This document shows positions 1 to 8,193 of a stretch of 64,000 nucleotides of DNA, in pieces. The first letter of the stretch is position 1, and the number at the start of each line of letters is the position of its first letter. Origin of the DNA: Deltaproteobacteria bacterium (lineage in GTDB: Bacteria; Myxococcota_A; Polyangia; Polyangiales; JADJMO01); contig JACPFM010000004.1 of assembly GCA_016182965.1 (NCBI GenBank), positions 32,794-96,793 on the forward strand. The letters are read 5' to 3'. A program made the position numbers and the translations under genes. The notes below the pieces were generated by a model. That model had not been told where the DNA came from. It ran no database searches and was given only the letters and a program-made list of their open reading frames with translations.

Positions 1-1532
1 GCGGCGAACGGCTCGGGACGCTCCTGGTCGTACCACGGCCGATGCAGGCGTCCGACCGCATGGTGATGGGTGATGGTCCCCCCGTGCGCGAGGAGGGCGT
101 CGCTCGCCGCCTTCTTGATCTCCGTCCACTGCGCGACCTCCTCGCCGAGGCGCGCCGGCGCGAGGAACGTGAAGTAGGGCGCCGGGCCGTCGGGGTAGAC
201 GTGGGTGAACCGACAGGTCACCCGACCGCCGCCGCACAGGCGCTGCATGGTCTCGGTGACCGCCGCCGTGACACCGGCGTGCAAGGCGTCGAAGCGATCC
301 CACGTGCAGGCGGTCTCGAACGTGTCGGCGATGACGCCGAGCGAGAGCAGCACGCTCTGCAGGTAGGGCGCCTCGAGGAAGGCGGACCTCCAGCTCCCGG
401 CCTCGGTGCCCTCGACCTTCGCCCCCTCGTCGCGCTCGACGACGCCGCGCGGGATCTCGCCGCCGTGGGCGCGGATGATCTCCGCCGCGCGCGCCATCTT
501 CGCGGTGCCCGCGTGATCGGCCGACTCGAACGCGACGAGCAGCACGTGCGCGCCGCTCTGGTCGACCTGGTTGAGCATCGCCTCGCGCGCGTCGAGCAGG
601 CGGCAGTTGGTCGGGTAGAGGCCCGACTGGGCGAGGGCGCGGGTCGCCTCGACGGCCGCCTTCCACTCGCGAAACAGCGCGCTCGCGGACGAGCGGAAGC
701 GCGGCCGCGGGTGCAGGCGCATCCACGCCTCGGTGATCACGCCGAGGGTGCCCTCGGAGCCGAGCGCCACCCGATCCGGGCTCGGACCGGCGCCCGAGCC
801 GGGGAGTCGACGCGCCTCCCAGACGCCGATCGGCGTGACCATGCGGATCGACTCCACCAGGTCGTCGATGTGCGTGTAGACGGTGGCGAAGTGGCCGCCG
901 GCGCGCGTCGCCAGCCAGCCGCCGAGCGTCGAGAACTCGAACGACTGCGGGAAGTGGCGCAGCGACAGCCCGTGCGGCGCGAGCTGCGCCTCGAGGCGAG
1001 GTCCGAGGCCGCCCGCCTGCATGCGCGCCGCTCGCGACACCGGGTCGACCTCGAGCACGCGATCGAGCTTGCGGAGATCGGCGGTGATCACGCCGTTGAA
1101 GGAGGGGTCGACCGACGGCTCGACGCCGGACACGACGGAGGTGCCGCCGCCGTAGGGGATGAGCGCGATCCCCCTTCGGCCGCAGTGCTCGAACAGCGCC
1201 TCGAGATCGCGCTCGTCGCGCACGTGCGCCACCGCGTCGGGCGCGACCGAGAAGTCGCCGCGGAAGCCGCGGATGAGGTCGCGGTAGCTCCGGCCCCAGG
1301 TGTGACGGACGCGCTGTTCGCGGTCGACCGTGCAGAACTCGGCGAGCGGACCGCGGAGCTCGAGGCGCGACCGCGGCACCTCGACGGCCTCGAGGACCGG
1401 CAGCGCGCGCGGCGACAGCCCGGTGAAGCCGAGCGTCGTCTCGGCGAAGGCCAGAAGCCCCTTTCGCGCGTCGTCGTCGGGGAACTTGTCGGCCCAGCCC
1501 CAGCCCCAGAAGCTCTGCGCTCGTGCCGTCAT
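1..1532 (-). CDS. FAD-binding oxidase, alkyldihydroxyacetonephosphate synthase-like (3' end off window)
   Basis: Reading leftwards from an ATG at 1532 the frame is open to the window edge (about 510 codons seen). The translation has the FAD-binding PP loop IPYGGGTSVVSG near residue 125-136, the SLRHFPQS and GSEGTLGVIT segments of the VAO/AGPS flavoprotein fold, and close to the edge the tail motif THHHAVGRLHRPWYD. That His-rich C-terminal motif is typical of alkyl-DHAP synthase, which makes ether-lipid precursors by swapping an acyl for an alkyl chain. Probably only 20-30 residues are missing. Ether lipids are known in myxobacteria, so the role is plausible, but a generic FAD-linked oxidase cannot be excluded. 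There is no Shine-Dalgarno site; a TAGACT hexamer lies 8 nt before the ATG. Confidence 0.85.
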   Translation of the reverse strand, partial: MTARAQSFWGWGWADKFPDDDARKGLLAFAETTLGFTGLSPRALPVLEAVEVPRSRLELRGPLAEFCTVDREQRVRHTWGRSYRDLIRGFRGDFSVAPDAVAHVRDERDLEALFEHCGRRGIALIPYGGGTSVVSGVEPSVDPSFNGVITADLRKLDRVLEVDPVSRAARMQAGGLGPRLEAQLAPHGLSLRHFPQSFEFSTLGGWLATRAGGHFATVYTHIDDLVESIRMVTPIGVWEARRLPGSGAGPSPDRVALGSEGTLGVITEAWMRLHPRPRFRSSASALFREWKAAVEATRALAQSGLYPTNCRLLDAREAMLNQVDQSGAHVLLVAFESADHAGTAKMARAAEIIRAHGGEIPRGVVERDEGAKVEGTEAGSWRSAFLEAPYLQSVLLSLGVIADTFETACTWDRFDALHAGVTAAVTETMQRLCGGGRVTCRFTHVYPDGPAPYFTFLAPARLGEEVAQWTEIKKAASDALLAHGGTITHHHAVGRLHRPWYDQERPEPFA

Positions 1533-1540
1533 GGCCCGCG

Positions 1541-1546
1541 AGTCTA
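1541..1546 (-). promoter_or_regulatory. -10-like TAGACT, leaderless start
   Basis: TAGACT read on the minus strand ends 8 nt before the ATG at 1532. With usual spacing the transcript would begin at, or within a couple of bases of, the start codon. It is one of a recurring set in this window. Confidence 0.45.
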
Positions 1547-1576
1547 CCGGGGCTTGACGGTGGCGCGCACGGCCCG

Positions 1577-2119
1577 ATGAAGCGCCCGATGCGCGCCGTC
1601 TGCCTCCCGCTCCTGTCGTTCGCCCTCCTCGCCGCCTGCGCCGACCCGCCGCCGCCCAAGCAGCCGACGAAGGCCGAGCAGCCCGCGCCCAAGGAGGAGG
1701 CCGCGTTCGCCGCGGTGACCCCGGCGGACTGTCGCGCGTGGGCCGATCACTTCGAGAGCCGCCTCAAGGAGGCGAACCGTCGCCGCATCGACGAGTGCGC
1801 GAAGAAGATCACCGCCGCCGGCGGCACGCCGATCGCCACCGACGAGAAGGATCGGCAGGACGCCGACGCGGAGGCCGAGCGGCTGCACGCGCTGATCGTC
1901 GAACAGTGCACCCAGCAGGTCGGCGCCATGTATCCGCGCGCCGACGCGCAGTGCTACGTCCAGTCGAAGACGCTGGAGGCCTGGAAGTCCTGCCCGTTCC
2001 AGTCGATGTTCTTCGCCGACTACAAGTCGGTCGCGCGCAACCACGCGCAGATGTTCGACGACCGCTGCAAGACGGCGCTCGACAAGACGGCAGCCGCGAA
2101 GGGCACGCCGGCGGGCTGA
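1577..2119 (+). CDS. Small secreted lipoprotein of unknown function
   Basis: I do not recognise the family. The 180-residue protein begins with a basic N-terminus, a hydrophobic stretch and a lipobox (FALLAAC), so it should be exported and lipidated at the Cys near residue 18. A Pro/Lys/Glu linker (about residues 20-40) follows, then a charged, mostly helical domain with six Cys residues, including CRAW, DECAK, EQCTQ, AQCYV, KSCPF and DRCK, which could form three disulfides. An upstream in-frame start exists, but the ATG at 1577 (or 1589) puts the signal peptide at the N-terminus. An AGTCGTC array begins 6 bp after the stop codon. Confidence 0.75.
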   Translation: MKRPMRAVCLPLLSFALLAACADPPPPKQPTKAEQPAPKEEAAFAAVTPADCRAWADHFESRLKEANRRRIDECAKKITAAGGTPIATDEKDRQDADAEAERLHALIVEQCTQQVGAMYPRADAQCYVQSKTLEAWKSCPFQSMFFADYKSVARNHAQMFDDRCKTALDKTAAAKGTPAG

Positions 2120-2124
2120 TCACA

Positions 2125-2159
2125 AGTCGTCAGTCGTCAGTCGTCAGTCGTCAGTCGTC
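2125..2159 (+). repeat. Heptamer array (AGTCGTC)x5
   Basis: Five perfect tandem copies of AGTCGTC start 6 bp after the stop of the upstream lipoprotein gene, in that gene's sense orientation. The inverted partner is at 2744-2768. Confidence 0.95.
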
Positions 2160-2433
2160 GGCCTGGCGGCGCGGGCGCGTTCGCTGCAATGGCGGGCGCG
2201 CACGACGGGGTCGAAGGTCGAAGAAGACCCGAGAGCCGACCGATGTGACGAGCGTCGAAGGGGATGACCGTGCCGCGTTGCTGTCGCGCCCGGCGCAGCG
2301 GGGTTCGGGGCGAGGCCCGATTCGACCTCGACCTTCGACCACTCGTCTAGTGCCACCCGGCGGATGTTTCGCCCGGTTTTTTGCCCCGCAAGAGCACCCT
2401 CGCTGACCCCGGACGAGAGGAGCTTCCTGATCT

Positions 2434-2599
2434 CCGCGGGCTGAAGCCCACGGCATACCCCTCAAGCCCAGCTTCGCTGGGCTTGCTCGGACGTCGCCGC
2501 AGGATTGATCTCGGGAGCTCCGGTCTCGCCCTCCCGAAATGGTTCGCTGAGCCCCGCGAAGCGGGGCTTGGGCGAGCTGCCGTGGGCTTCAGCCCGCGG
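2434..2599. repeat. REP/BIME-like element with 22-bp perfect inverted ends
   Basis: Bases 2434-2455 and 2578-2599 are perfect 22-bp inverted repeats, each containing the smaller dyad GGGCTGAAGCCC or its complement. Two perfect hairpins lie between them: AAGCCCAGC-TTC-GCTGGGCTT at 2464-2484 and GCCCCGC-GAA-GCGGGGC at 2551-2567. The whole could fold into a four-way structure as RNA or DNA. GGGCTGAAGCCC-type palindromes are familiar REP-like repeats in many genomes. No REP-associated transposase is visible here. Confidence 0.8.
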
Positions 2600-2743
2600 T
2601 TACGGGGAATTCACGGAAACGCTTGCGGGACTGGTGAGTGCATCTCAGCAGGGCGCCTCGGCCTGCGAGTCGAAACAGGGCCGCACTTACCTTCGACCTT
2701 CGACCTTCGACCGCGTCACCCCGCCGCCGCCGGACGAAGTCTC

Positions 2744-2768
2744 GACTGACGACTGACGACTGACGACT
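2744..2768 (-). repeat. Heptamer array, AGTCGTC family, inverted
   Basis: About 3.6 units of GACTGAC (the AGTCGTC family read on the minus strand) abut and slightly overlap the stop codon of the minus-strand gene ending at 2767. They are in that gene's sense orientation and inverted relative to 2125-2159. Confidence 0.95.
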
Positions 2769-3837
2769 ACTCCCACGCGAGGACCTTCCCCTCGTTGGTG
2801 ACCGCGACGAGCGCGCCACCGACGCGCCCTGCCGCGATGAACGGGTGCGCGCCCGACGGCGTGATCGACATGACGCGGCGCGAGGGGAACTCCAGGAGCA
2901 GGAAGCCGCCGTTGCCGCTGACGCCGCGGCCGAACAGGAACAGCGCGCGCCGCGCGAAGGCGAACGCGCCGGCCGCCGACCACGGGAGGGCGATCGAGGA
3001 CTGCTTTTCGCCGCGCTCGGCCACGATCATCTCGGTCGAGAACGGGCCGGTGACGAGCTGATCGCTCCAGAGGCGGTCTCCGTTCGACCAGCCCGTGCGA
3101 TCGAGCGCGCCGAAGTCGGCGATCGCCGAGCGCCCGGCGTCGACGGTGAGGCCGTAGCGCGGCTTGATGGTCCCCTCGGTGGGCAGCATCACGACCGTCC
3201 AGCGGCTCGGCGACTCGATCATCGCGGCGACCACCTTGCGACGGCGGGGGATCTCGACGGGGCGTGTCTTGACGAAGCCGTCCTCGCTCGCCTCGAGGCT
3301 CGTCTCGAGGCCGTTGGTCGAAGCCCGCAGCAAGACACCCTGCCCGCCCCACAGACCGGTCGTCTCGCCGGCGCTCACCGTACGCACCGCCACCCCGCCG
3401 CCGTCGACGTCGGCGCAGCGGAGGGAGACCCGATCGGACGCGCAGACGTGCGGACCGTCGGTGGCGAGCGAGCGCACCGGACCGAGGTCGACGGCGCCCG
3501 TGACGCGCAGGCCCGAGGGACCGGCGAACACCGTGAAGACGCGCCCGTTCGCGCCGGTGAACGCCAGCACGCCCGCGGCGTTCACCTGCGGATCGGCGTT
3601 GGTCGTCGCGTCGATCGAGCCGATCACGCGCCCAGGCTTCGGCGGGACGCCGAACAGCGCGCGCGCCGCGTCGCGCGCGTCGCCCTCGATGACCGGTGGG
3701 ACGGCGGGGATGGGCGTGCTGGTCACGCTGACGGTGCCCGCCGCTCCGGCCGAGGCCGCGGGCGGTGGCGGCGCTTCCTTGCGGTCGCACGCCGCGAGGA
3801 CGACGCCGAACGCGAGCCATGCGCCGCGAGCTCTCAT
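2767..3837 (-). CDS. Secreted lipoprotein, probable beta-propeller-like fold
   Basis: I do not recognise a named family. Starting at the internal ATG at 3837 the 356-residue product has a short basic N-terminus and a hydrophobic core ending in the lipobox VVLAAC. A linker rich in Pro, Ala and Gly follows. The rest shows repeated short beta-strand blocks of the kind VNAAGVLAFTG, VRSLATDGPHVCA and GGALVAVTNEGKVLAWE, the last resembling a WD/PQQ-type propeller blade. A longer start at 3882 only adds residues before the signal. The gene is divergent from the M50 protease gene 85 bp away and its 3' end touches a heptamer array. Role unknown; probably an outer-surface or periplasmic binding protein. 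Confidence 0.7.
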   Translation of the reverse strand: MRARGAWLAFGVVLAACDRKEAPPPPAASAGAAGTVSVTSTPIPAVPPVIEGDARDAARALFGVPPKPGRVIGSIDATTNADPQVNAAGVLAFTGANGRVFTVFAGPSGLRVTGAVDLGPVRSLATDGPHVCASDRVSLRCADVDGGGVAVRTVSAGETTGLWGGQGVLLRASTNGLETSLEASEDGFVKTRPVEIPRRRKVVAAMIESPSRWTVVMLPTEGTIKPRYGLTVDAGRSAIADFGALDRTGWSNGDRLWSDQLVTGPFSTEMIVAERGEKQSSIALPWSAAGAFAFARRALFLFGRGVSGNGGFLLLEFPSRRVMSITPSGAHPFIAAGRVGGALVAVTNEGKVLAWE

Positions 3838-3922
3838 CGCGATTCCGAAGGCCTTCGCGGCCGCTCCTTTCGTTTTGAACATAGCTTGCGCCCGAGGGCC
3901 GTGCGCGTGCTATCGCGTGGTC

Positions 3923-5074
3923 GTGATCGGATTGTCGCACTGGTCGTTCCGAATCGCGCGGATCGCCAAGATCGACGTGAAGGTCCATTTCACGTTCGCG
4001 CTGATCCTCGCGCTCGGCGCCTGGCAGTGGGGGCGCGTCCACGGCCTGCGCGGCGCGGCGTTCGGCGTGCTCCTGATGACCCTGCTATTCGTGTGTGTGA
4101 CGTTGCATGAGCTCGGCCACAGCCTCGTGGCGCGCTCGTTCCAGTTGCCGGCGGACGAGATCGTCCTCTACCCCTTCGGCGGCGCCGCCCAGGTCGACGG
4201 AGACGCGCCCAAGCCGATCCAGGAGGCACTGGTCGCCATCGCCGGTCCGGCGGTCAACGTGATGATCGCGGCGATATTGCTCCTGATCACGTCGGCCAAG
4301 CTCGAGTGGATGCGACTGACCACCGGCGAGCACCTCACCCGCGCCGCGCTCGCCCGCCCGTCGACGACGACCCTTCTCGTGTGGTTGCTCAGCGCGAACC
4401 TGATGATGGCGCTGTTCAACATGATCCCCGCCTTCCCGATGGACGGCGGGCGTGTCTTGCGGTCGGTCCTCGCGCACCGCGTCGGCGCGGTGGCCGCCAC
4501 GCGCGTCGCCGCCGGCCTCGGGCAGGCGCTGTCGCTCGGTATCGGGATCTGGGCGTTGACGGCGGACAACTACGGCCTGACCGCGACCGCGCTGGTGATG
4601 TTCCTCGGCGCGACGGGCGAGCAGCGCGCGCCGGCGCGTCGCTCGGCGCTCGCGTCGCTGCGCGTCGGAGAGGTGTTCAACCGCAACGCGATCACGCTGG
4701 TACCCGGCGATCCCGTCGCCCGCGTGATCGACCACCTGCTCACCAGCTACCAGCCGGACTTCGCCGTGATCGAGGGCGGCGAGCTGGTCGGCGTGGTCAC
4801 GCGCAAACGTGTGCTCGACGCGCTCGCCAAGAGCACGCGCGCGCAGGAGGTCGCCGAGATCATGGACCGCCAGGTGCCCCGAATCGACGCGCGCACGTCG
4901 CTCGAGGAGGTGCAGGAGCGCATGCAGCGCGAGAGCATCCCGGTCGTGGCCGTGTTCGAGGACGAGCAGGGAGGCCGCTACCTCGGTCTGGTGAGCCAGG
5001 ACGATCTCGCCGAGGCGCGTCTGGTCGCGGGCTACGTCCAGCGGCAGACCGAGGCCGGCATCCGCGGCGAGTGA
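3923..5074 (+). CDS. Site-2-type M50 zinc metalloprotease with tandem CBS domains
   Basis: The 383-residue membrane protein carries the zinc motif HELGH at residues 62-66 inside a hydrophobic segment. A second metal/active-site motif, NMIPAFPMDGGRVL, lies in a later transmembrane segment, as in the SpoIVFB/Rv2625-type group of intramembrane proteases. About six hydrophobic helices occupy residues 20-230. Two CBS domains follow (roughly 250-375), which usually sense adenine nucleotides and gate activity. The substrate is unknown. I chose the GTG at 3923 because a TATCGC hexamer ends 6 nt upstream, as at many other starts here; a GTG at 3917 is the alternative. The stop codon abuts the end of the converging gene with no gap. 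Confidence 0.9.
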   Translation: MIGLSHWSFRIARIAKIDVKVHFTFALILALGAWQWGRVHGLRGAAFGVLLMTLLFVCVTLHELGHSLVARSFQLPADEIVLYPFGGAAQVDGDAPKPIQEALVAIAGPAVNVMIAAILLLITSAKLEWMRLTTGEHLTRAALARPSTTTLLVWLLSANLMMALFNMIPAFPMDGGRVLRSVLAHRVGAVAATRVAAGLGQALSLGIGIWALTADNYGLTATALVMFLGATGEQRAPARRSALASLRVGEVFNRNAITLVPGDPVARVIDHLLTSYQPDFAVIEGGELVGVVTRKRVLDALAKSTRAQEVAEIMDRQVPRIDARTSLEEVQERMQRESIPVVAVFEDEQGGRYLGLVSQDDLAEARLVAGYVQRQTEAGIRGE

Positions 5075-7136
5075 CTACTCCTGACAGCTGACGATCTTCG
5101 AGAACGGCGCCGGCTCGTCGTTCTCGAGCAGCCACTGGACCTGCTCCTCGCGGCGGGTCCAGAAGCAGCGGGTGTGCGCCTGCGCGAGGTACCCGAAGGG
5201 ATAGGCGGTGGCGTTCTTGCCCTTGCCGATCAAGGTCGTCTGCGGGAAGCGGTAGCCGGACGCGCGCGCCTCGATCACAGCCTTGGCGGGGCCCTCGGTG
5301 ATCGCCCTCGCCTCGCCGAGCCGCGCGCGGGCGGCGCCCCGATCGCCGCGCGCGTACGCGAGCACCGCGCGGTAGGTGCGCTCGGCGTGCCGGGCGCGGA
5401 GCGCCACGATCTCGATGCCGTCGGCGAGCTCGTCGCACCAGGGGCGGAGCGCGGCGTCGGCGCCGCGGCAGCGCGCGCGGACGGCGGCGAGGTGCGGGTC
5501 GACGGCCGCGGCGAAGGACGCGAGGGCGTCGACCACCTCGCGCTCGAAGCGGGCGCGCGAAGGCTCGTCCATCGTCGCCACCGCCTCGAACGACACGCGC
5601 GCGGGGATGGTCTCGATCCCGGTCTTCACGCCGAAGTCGTCGTGCGAGTCCTCGCCGGCGAGGTACGGCACGAGCCGGCCGTCGAAGAGCGCCTTGCGCT
5701 GCAGCTCGACGAACGAGCGCAGCGCCGCGCCCACGTCAGGCCCGCAATCGCCGAACGCGTCGGTGAACATCGACAGGAAGTGCTCGAGCGGCTGCGCGGG
5801 CTCGAAGGCCATCTTCGCGGTGAGGTAATCGGTCAGCCAGTAGCCCCACTCGTGGCCCGAGGAGTAGAGGACGTGGCCGTCGAGCTCCGGGAGGCCCTTG
5901 GCCTTCAGATCGGCGACCAACCGGCTGACGTCGATCCACCGTGACTCGACGTACTCGGGGAGGAACAGCGGCACGTCGACGTCGGCGCTCGCCCAGTAGG
6001 CCGACTCGGGGATGTACCGCACCTTGCGCGCTCCGATCTGGTCGAACACGAGGTCGCGCTGCAGCTGGAAACTCGGGTGCCGATAGGCGCCCCAGTCGCG
6101 ATACAGATCGAACCAGAACACCGTGTGCACGTTGATGCCGAGCGCGCGGTCGGCCCATTTCGGCAGGTGGTAGAAGAAGACGCCCTTCTCGCCGCGGAAG
6201 TCGATCCACATGTCCGCGAAGTTCCCGACGTGGATCTCCGTCGACAGCCGCGTCTTCGGCCATTTCACGGCGACATAGCTCGTCGCATGATCGAGCCAGG
6301 TGACGACCGCCTCGGGATCGGTGGCGAGGAACTCGCCTTGCCAGAGCTCCACCACGTCGAACGGCGCCGCGAGGATCTCGTCGAGGCGGGACTCGAGCTG
6401 CGACTGCCACTTCGCCTTGTCGGTGACCATCGCGTACGCGCGCTGCAGCGAGGAGCCGCCCCACAGGTGCGCGGCGGCGCCGACGGTCACGCCCCGGGCG
6501 TGCGCGTACTCGATGAGCTGCGCGGCGTGCGGACGCGTCCTCGAGGTTCTGCGGGCCCGGCTCGGTGAGCGCGGGGAGCCACTCCAGCGGGTGCAGCGTA
6601 TGGACGTGCAGCCCGCGCGTGGCGAAGGCGGGGCGCCGGACCACGTCGATCGCCTGCGGCCAACGGGCGGCCTTCAGCGCCGGCACGAAGGTCTGCTTCG
6701 GGTGGAAGAACCGGAGGCCGAGCGCCTCGAGGAGCGCGTACGCGCCGTGCGCGAGATCGGTCGCCGTCGGACCGAAGACGACGATCGCGCGATCGGTGCG
6801 CCTGATCGCGTAGCCGCGATCGAGCGCGGCGGCGGAGGTCCGCGCCCGCGCGGCGTCGCTCGTCGAGAGGACGATCGTCCACGGCTTGTCGCTCCTCTTG
6901 CGCTCGACCCGAGGGCTCCCCGGTCCCCACAGCAGCCGCAGCTGCGCCTCGACGTCCCGGGCGAGGAGGTCGTCTTCGCTCTCGAGCTCGACGCCGACCT
7001 GGGCGGGATCGACGTCGTCCCACGCGCCGGCGAGCCTGCTCGAGTCGCACGCGACGACGGGGAGCGGCGTCGCGTGACCTTCGGGCCTGCTGCACGACAC
7101 GGCGGCGATCACGGCGGCGAGCAGCAGCGAGCGCAC
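5075..7136 (-). pseudogene. DUF4838-like glycan-associated lipoprotein, interrupted by a frameshift
   Basis: Two overlapping minus-strand frames together encode one protein of about 685 residues. The 5' part (7136 to about 6535) has a lipoprotein-like start (VIAAVSCSR) and the N-terminal helper domain typical of DUF4838/GH67-GH20-type proteins, including HGAYALLEALGLRFFHP. The 3' part (about 6535 to 5075) continues with a TIM-barrel-like region rich in Trp and acidic residues, such as FFYHLPKWADRALG and SSGHEWGYWLTDY. The reading frame jumps by one base near 6528-6541: EDA then PHAAQLIEYAHARG continues only if one base is removed (or two added). Either the gene is broken or the assembly has an indel. 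The likely role is binding or hydrolysis of a polysaccharide outside the cell. TAGAGT sits 6 nt before the GTG start. Confidence 0.75.
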
Positions 7137-7184
7137 GCCCCTACTCTACCCGAGTGGCCGCGACGACCTGCGCCCTCGGCTCGG

Positions 7185-8111
7185 ATGACAACGGTGCCGC
7201 CGCGCGTTGCCTCCGGCGTGCGCTTCCGGTCGCGCGGTCGTGGCGGGTCGTACGGGCCGATTCGCGGCGTGGTCGAAGAGATCCTTCGTCGCGCGTACGT
7301 CCGGGACTGGCCGGCGCGCCTGTGGGCGCACGTGCCGGGTGCCTGCGAGGTCCGCCTCGTCGATTCGCACGTCGACGTGCCCGGCGCGGGACCGGACCTG
7401 ACCGTCGCCTTCGCGTCCGATCTGCACCTCGGTCCGACCACGCCCTCGCGCCTGCTCGATCGCGCGTTCGAGCGGCTCGCGGCGTGCGCGCCGGACGTCC
7501 TCGCGCTCGGCGGCGACTACGTGTTCCTCGACGCCACCGAGGCCAAGGCGCGCGAGCTCGCCGCGCGCGTCCGCGAGGTCCCCGCGCAGACGAAGGTCGC
7601 GGTGCTCGGGAATCACGATCTGTGGACCGACCATCGGTTGCTCGAGCGCGCGCTGGAGCGCGCGGGCGTGCAGGTGCTCGTCGACGACGCGGTGCGCATC
7701 GGAGACGTCGCGGTGCTCGGGGTCGACGATCCGTGGACCGGCGCGATGGACGCCGAGCGCGCGCTCTCGGCGTGCGGCGACGCCACGGTCATCGTCGCGG
7801 TCGCGCACGCGCCGGAGGCGATCCCGGCCCTCGCGGGGCAGGTCGACGCGCTCCTCTGCGGGCACACGCACGGCGGCCACCTGGCGCTCCCAGGCGGGAG
7901 GCCGGTGGTGGTGCAGGGCGCCGTCGGGAAGCGTCACGCGCACGGCGTCCACCGGTTCGGTCGGACCACCGCCATCGTGTCGCGCGGCATCGGCGGGATC
8001 GAGATCCCGATGCGCGCCTTCGCGCCGCCCGATGTGGTGCGGCTACGCCTGGTTCGCCGCGAGTACGATCCGGAGAACCTGTTCGGGCACACCCGGGGCC
8101 TGATCCGCTGA
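7185..8111 (+). CDS. Calcineurin-like metallophosphoesterase
   Basis: The 308-residue product shows all the dimetal motifs of the family in order: SDLHLG, LGGDYVF, LGNHDLW, AHAPEA and CGHTHGGH. It belongs with the YkuE/YaeI-type membrane-associated phosphohydrolases, which act on phosphoesters such as lipid or nucleotide pyrophosphates. There is no clear signal peptide. The N-terminal 60 residues are basic, with a helix containing VVEEILRRAYVRDW that could lie on the membrane. The substrate cannot be read from sequence. It is divergent from the DUF4838-like gene 48 bp away. The ATG at 7185 is the first sensible start; the frame is open far upstream only because of the high GC content. Confidence 0.85.
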   Translation: MTTVPPRVASGVRFRSRGRGGSYGPIRGVVEEILRRAYVRDWPARLWAHVPGACEVRLVDSHVDVPGAGPDLTVAFASDLHLGPTTPSRLLDRAFERLAACAPDVLALGGDYVFLDATEAKARELAARVREVPAQTKVAVLGNHDLWTDHRLLERALERAGVQVLVDDAVRIGDVAVLGVDDPWTGAMDAERALSACGDATVIVAVAHAPEAIPALAGQVDALLCGHTHGGHLALPGGRPVVVQGAVGKRHAHGVHRFGRTTAIVSRGIGGIEIPMRAFAPPDVVRLRLVRREYDPENLFGHTRGLIR

Positions 8112-8193
8112 TCGATCGCCAGCGTCCACCGAAGAAGCCGCGAGAAAACGGGCGAGCTTTGCGCAATCGGCGCCGTCACTGGAGAATGCGCGC

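Larger units (their letters stand above)
2120..2766. other. 647-bp convergent intergenic region packed with repeats, no gene
   Basis: I see no credible coding sequence. From left to right it holds an AGTCGTC array, a GGTCGAA pair (2209-2222), TTCGACC units (2321-2340), a long dyad with two inner hairpins (2434-2599), three TTCGACC units (2692-2712) and an inverted AGTCGTC array (2744-2768). The overall arrangement is roughly palindromic. Confidence 0.7.

Noticed and set aside
42..1580. 512-codon plus-strand open frame
   Set aside because: It is an antisense shadow of the FAD oxidase, with Arg-, Glu- and Ala-rich composition and no domain motif.
2125..2768. Heptamer arrays as a possible CRISPR
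   Set aside because: Repeat units are 7 bp, directly abutting, with no spacers, and no cas genes are present.
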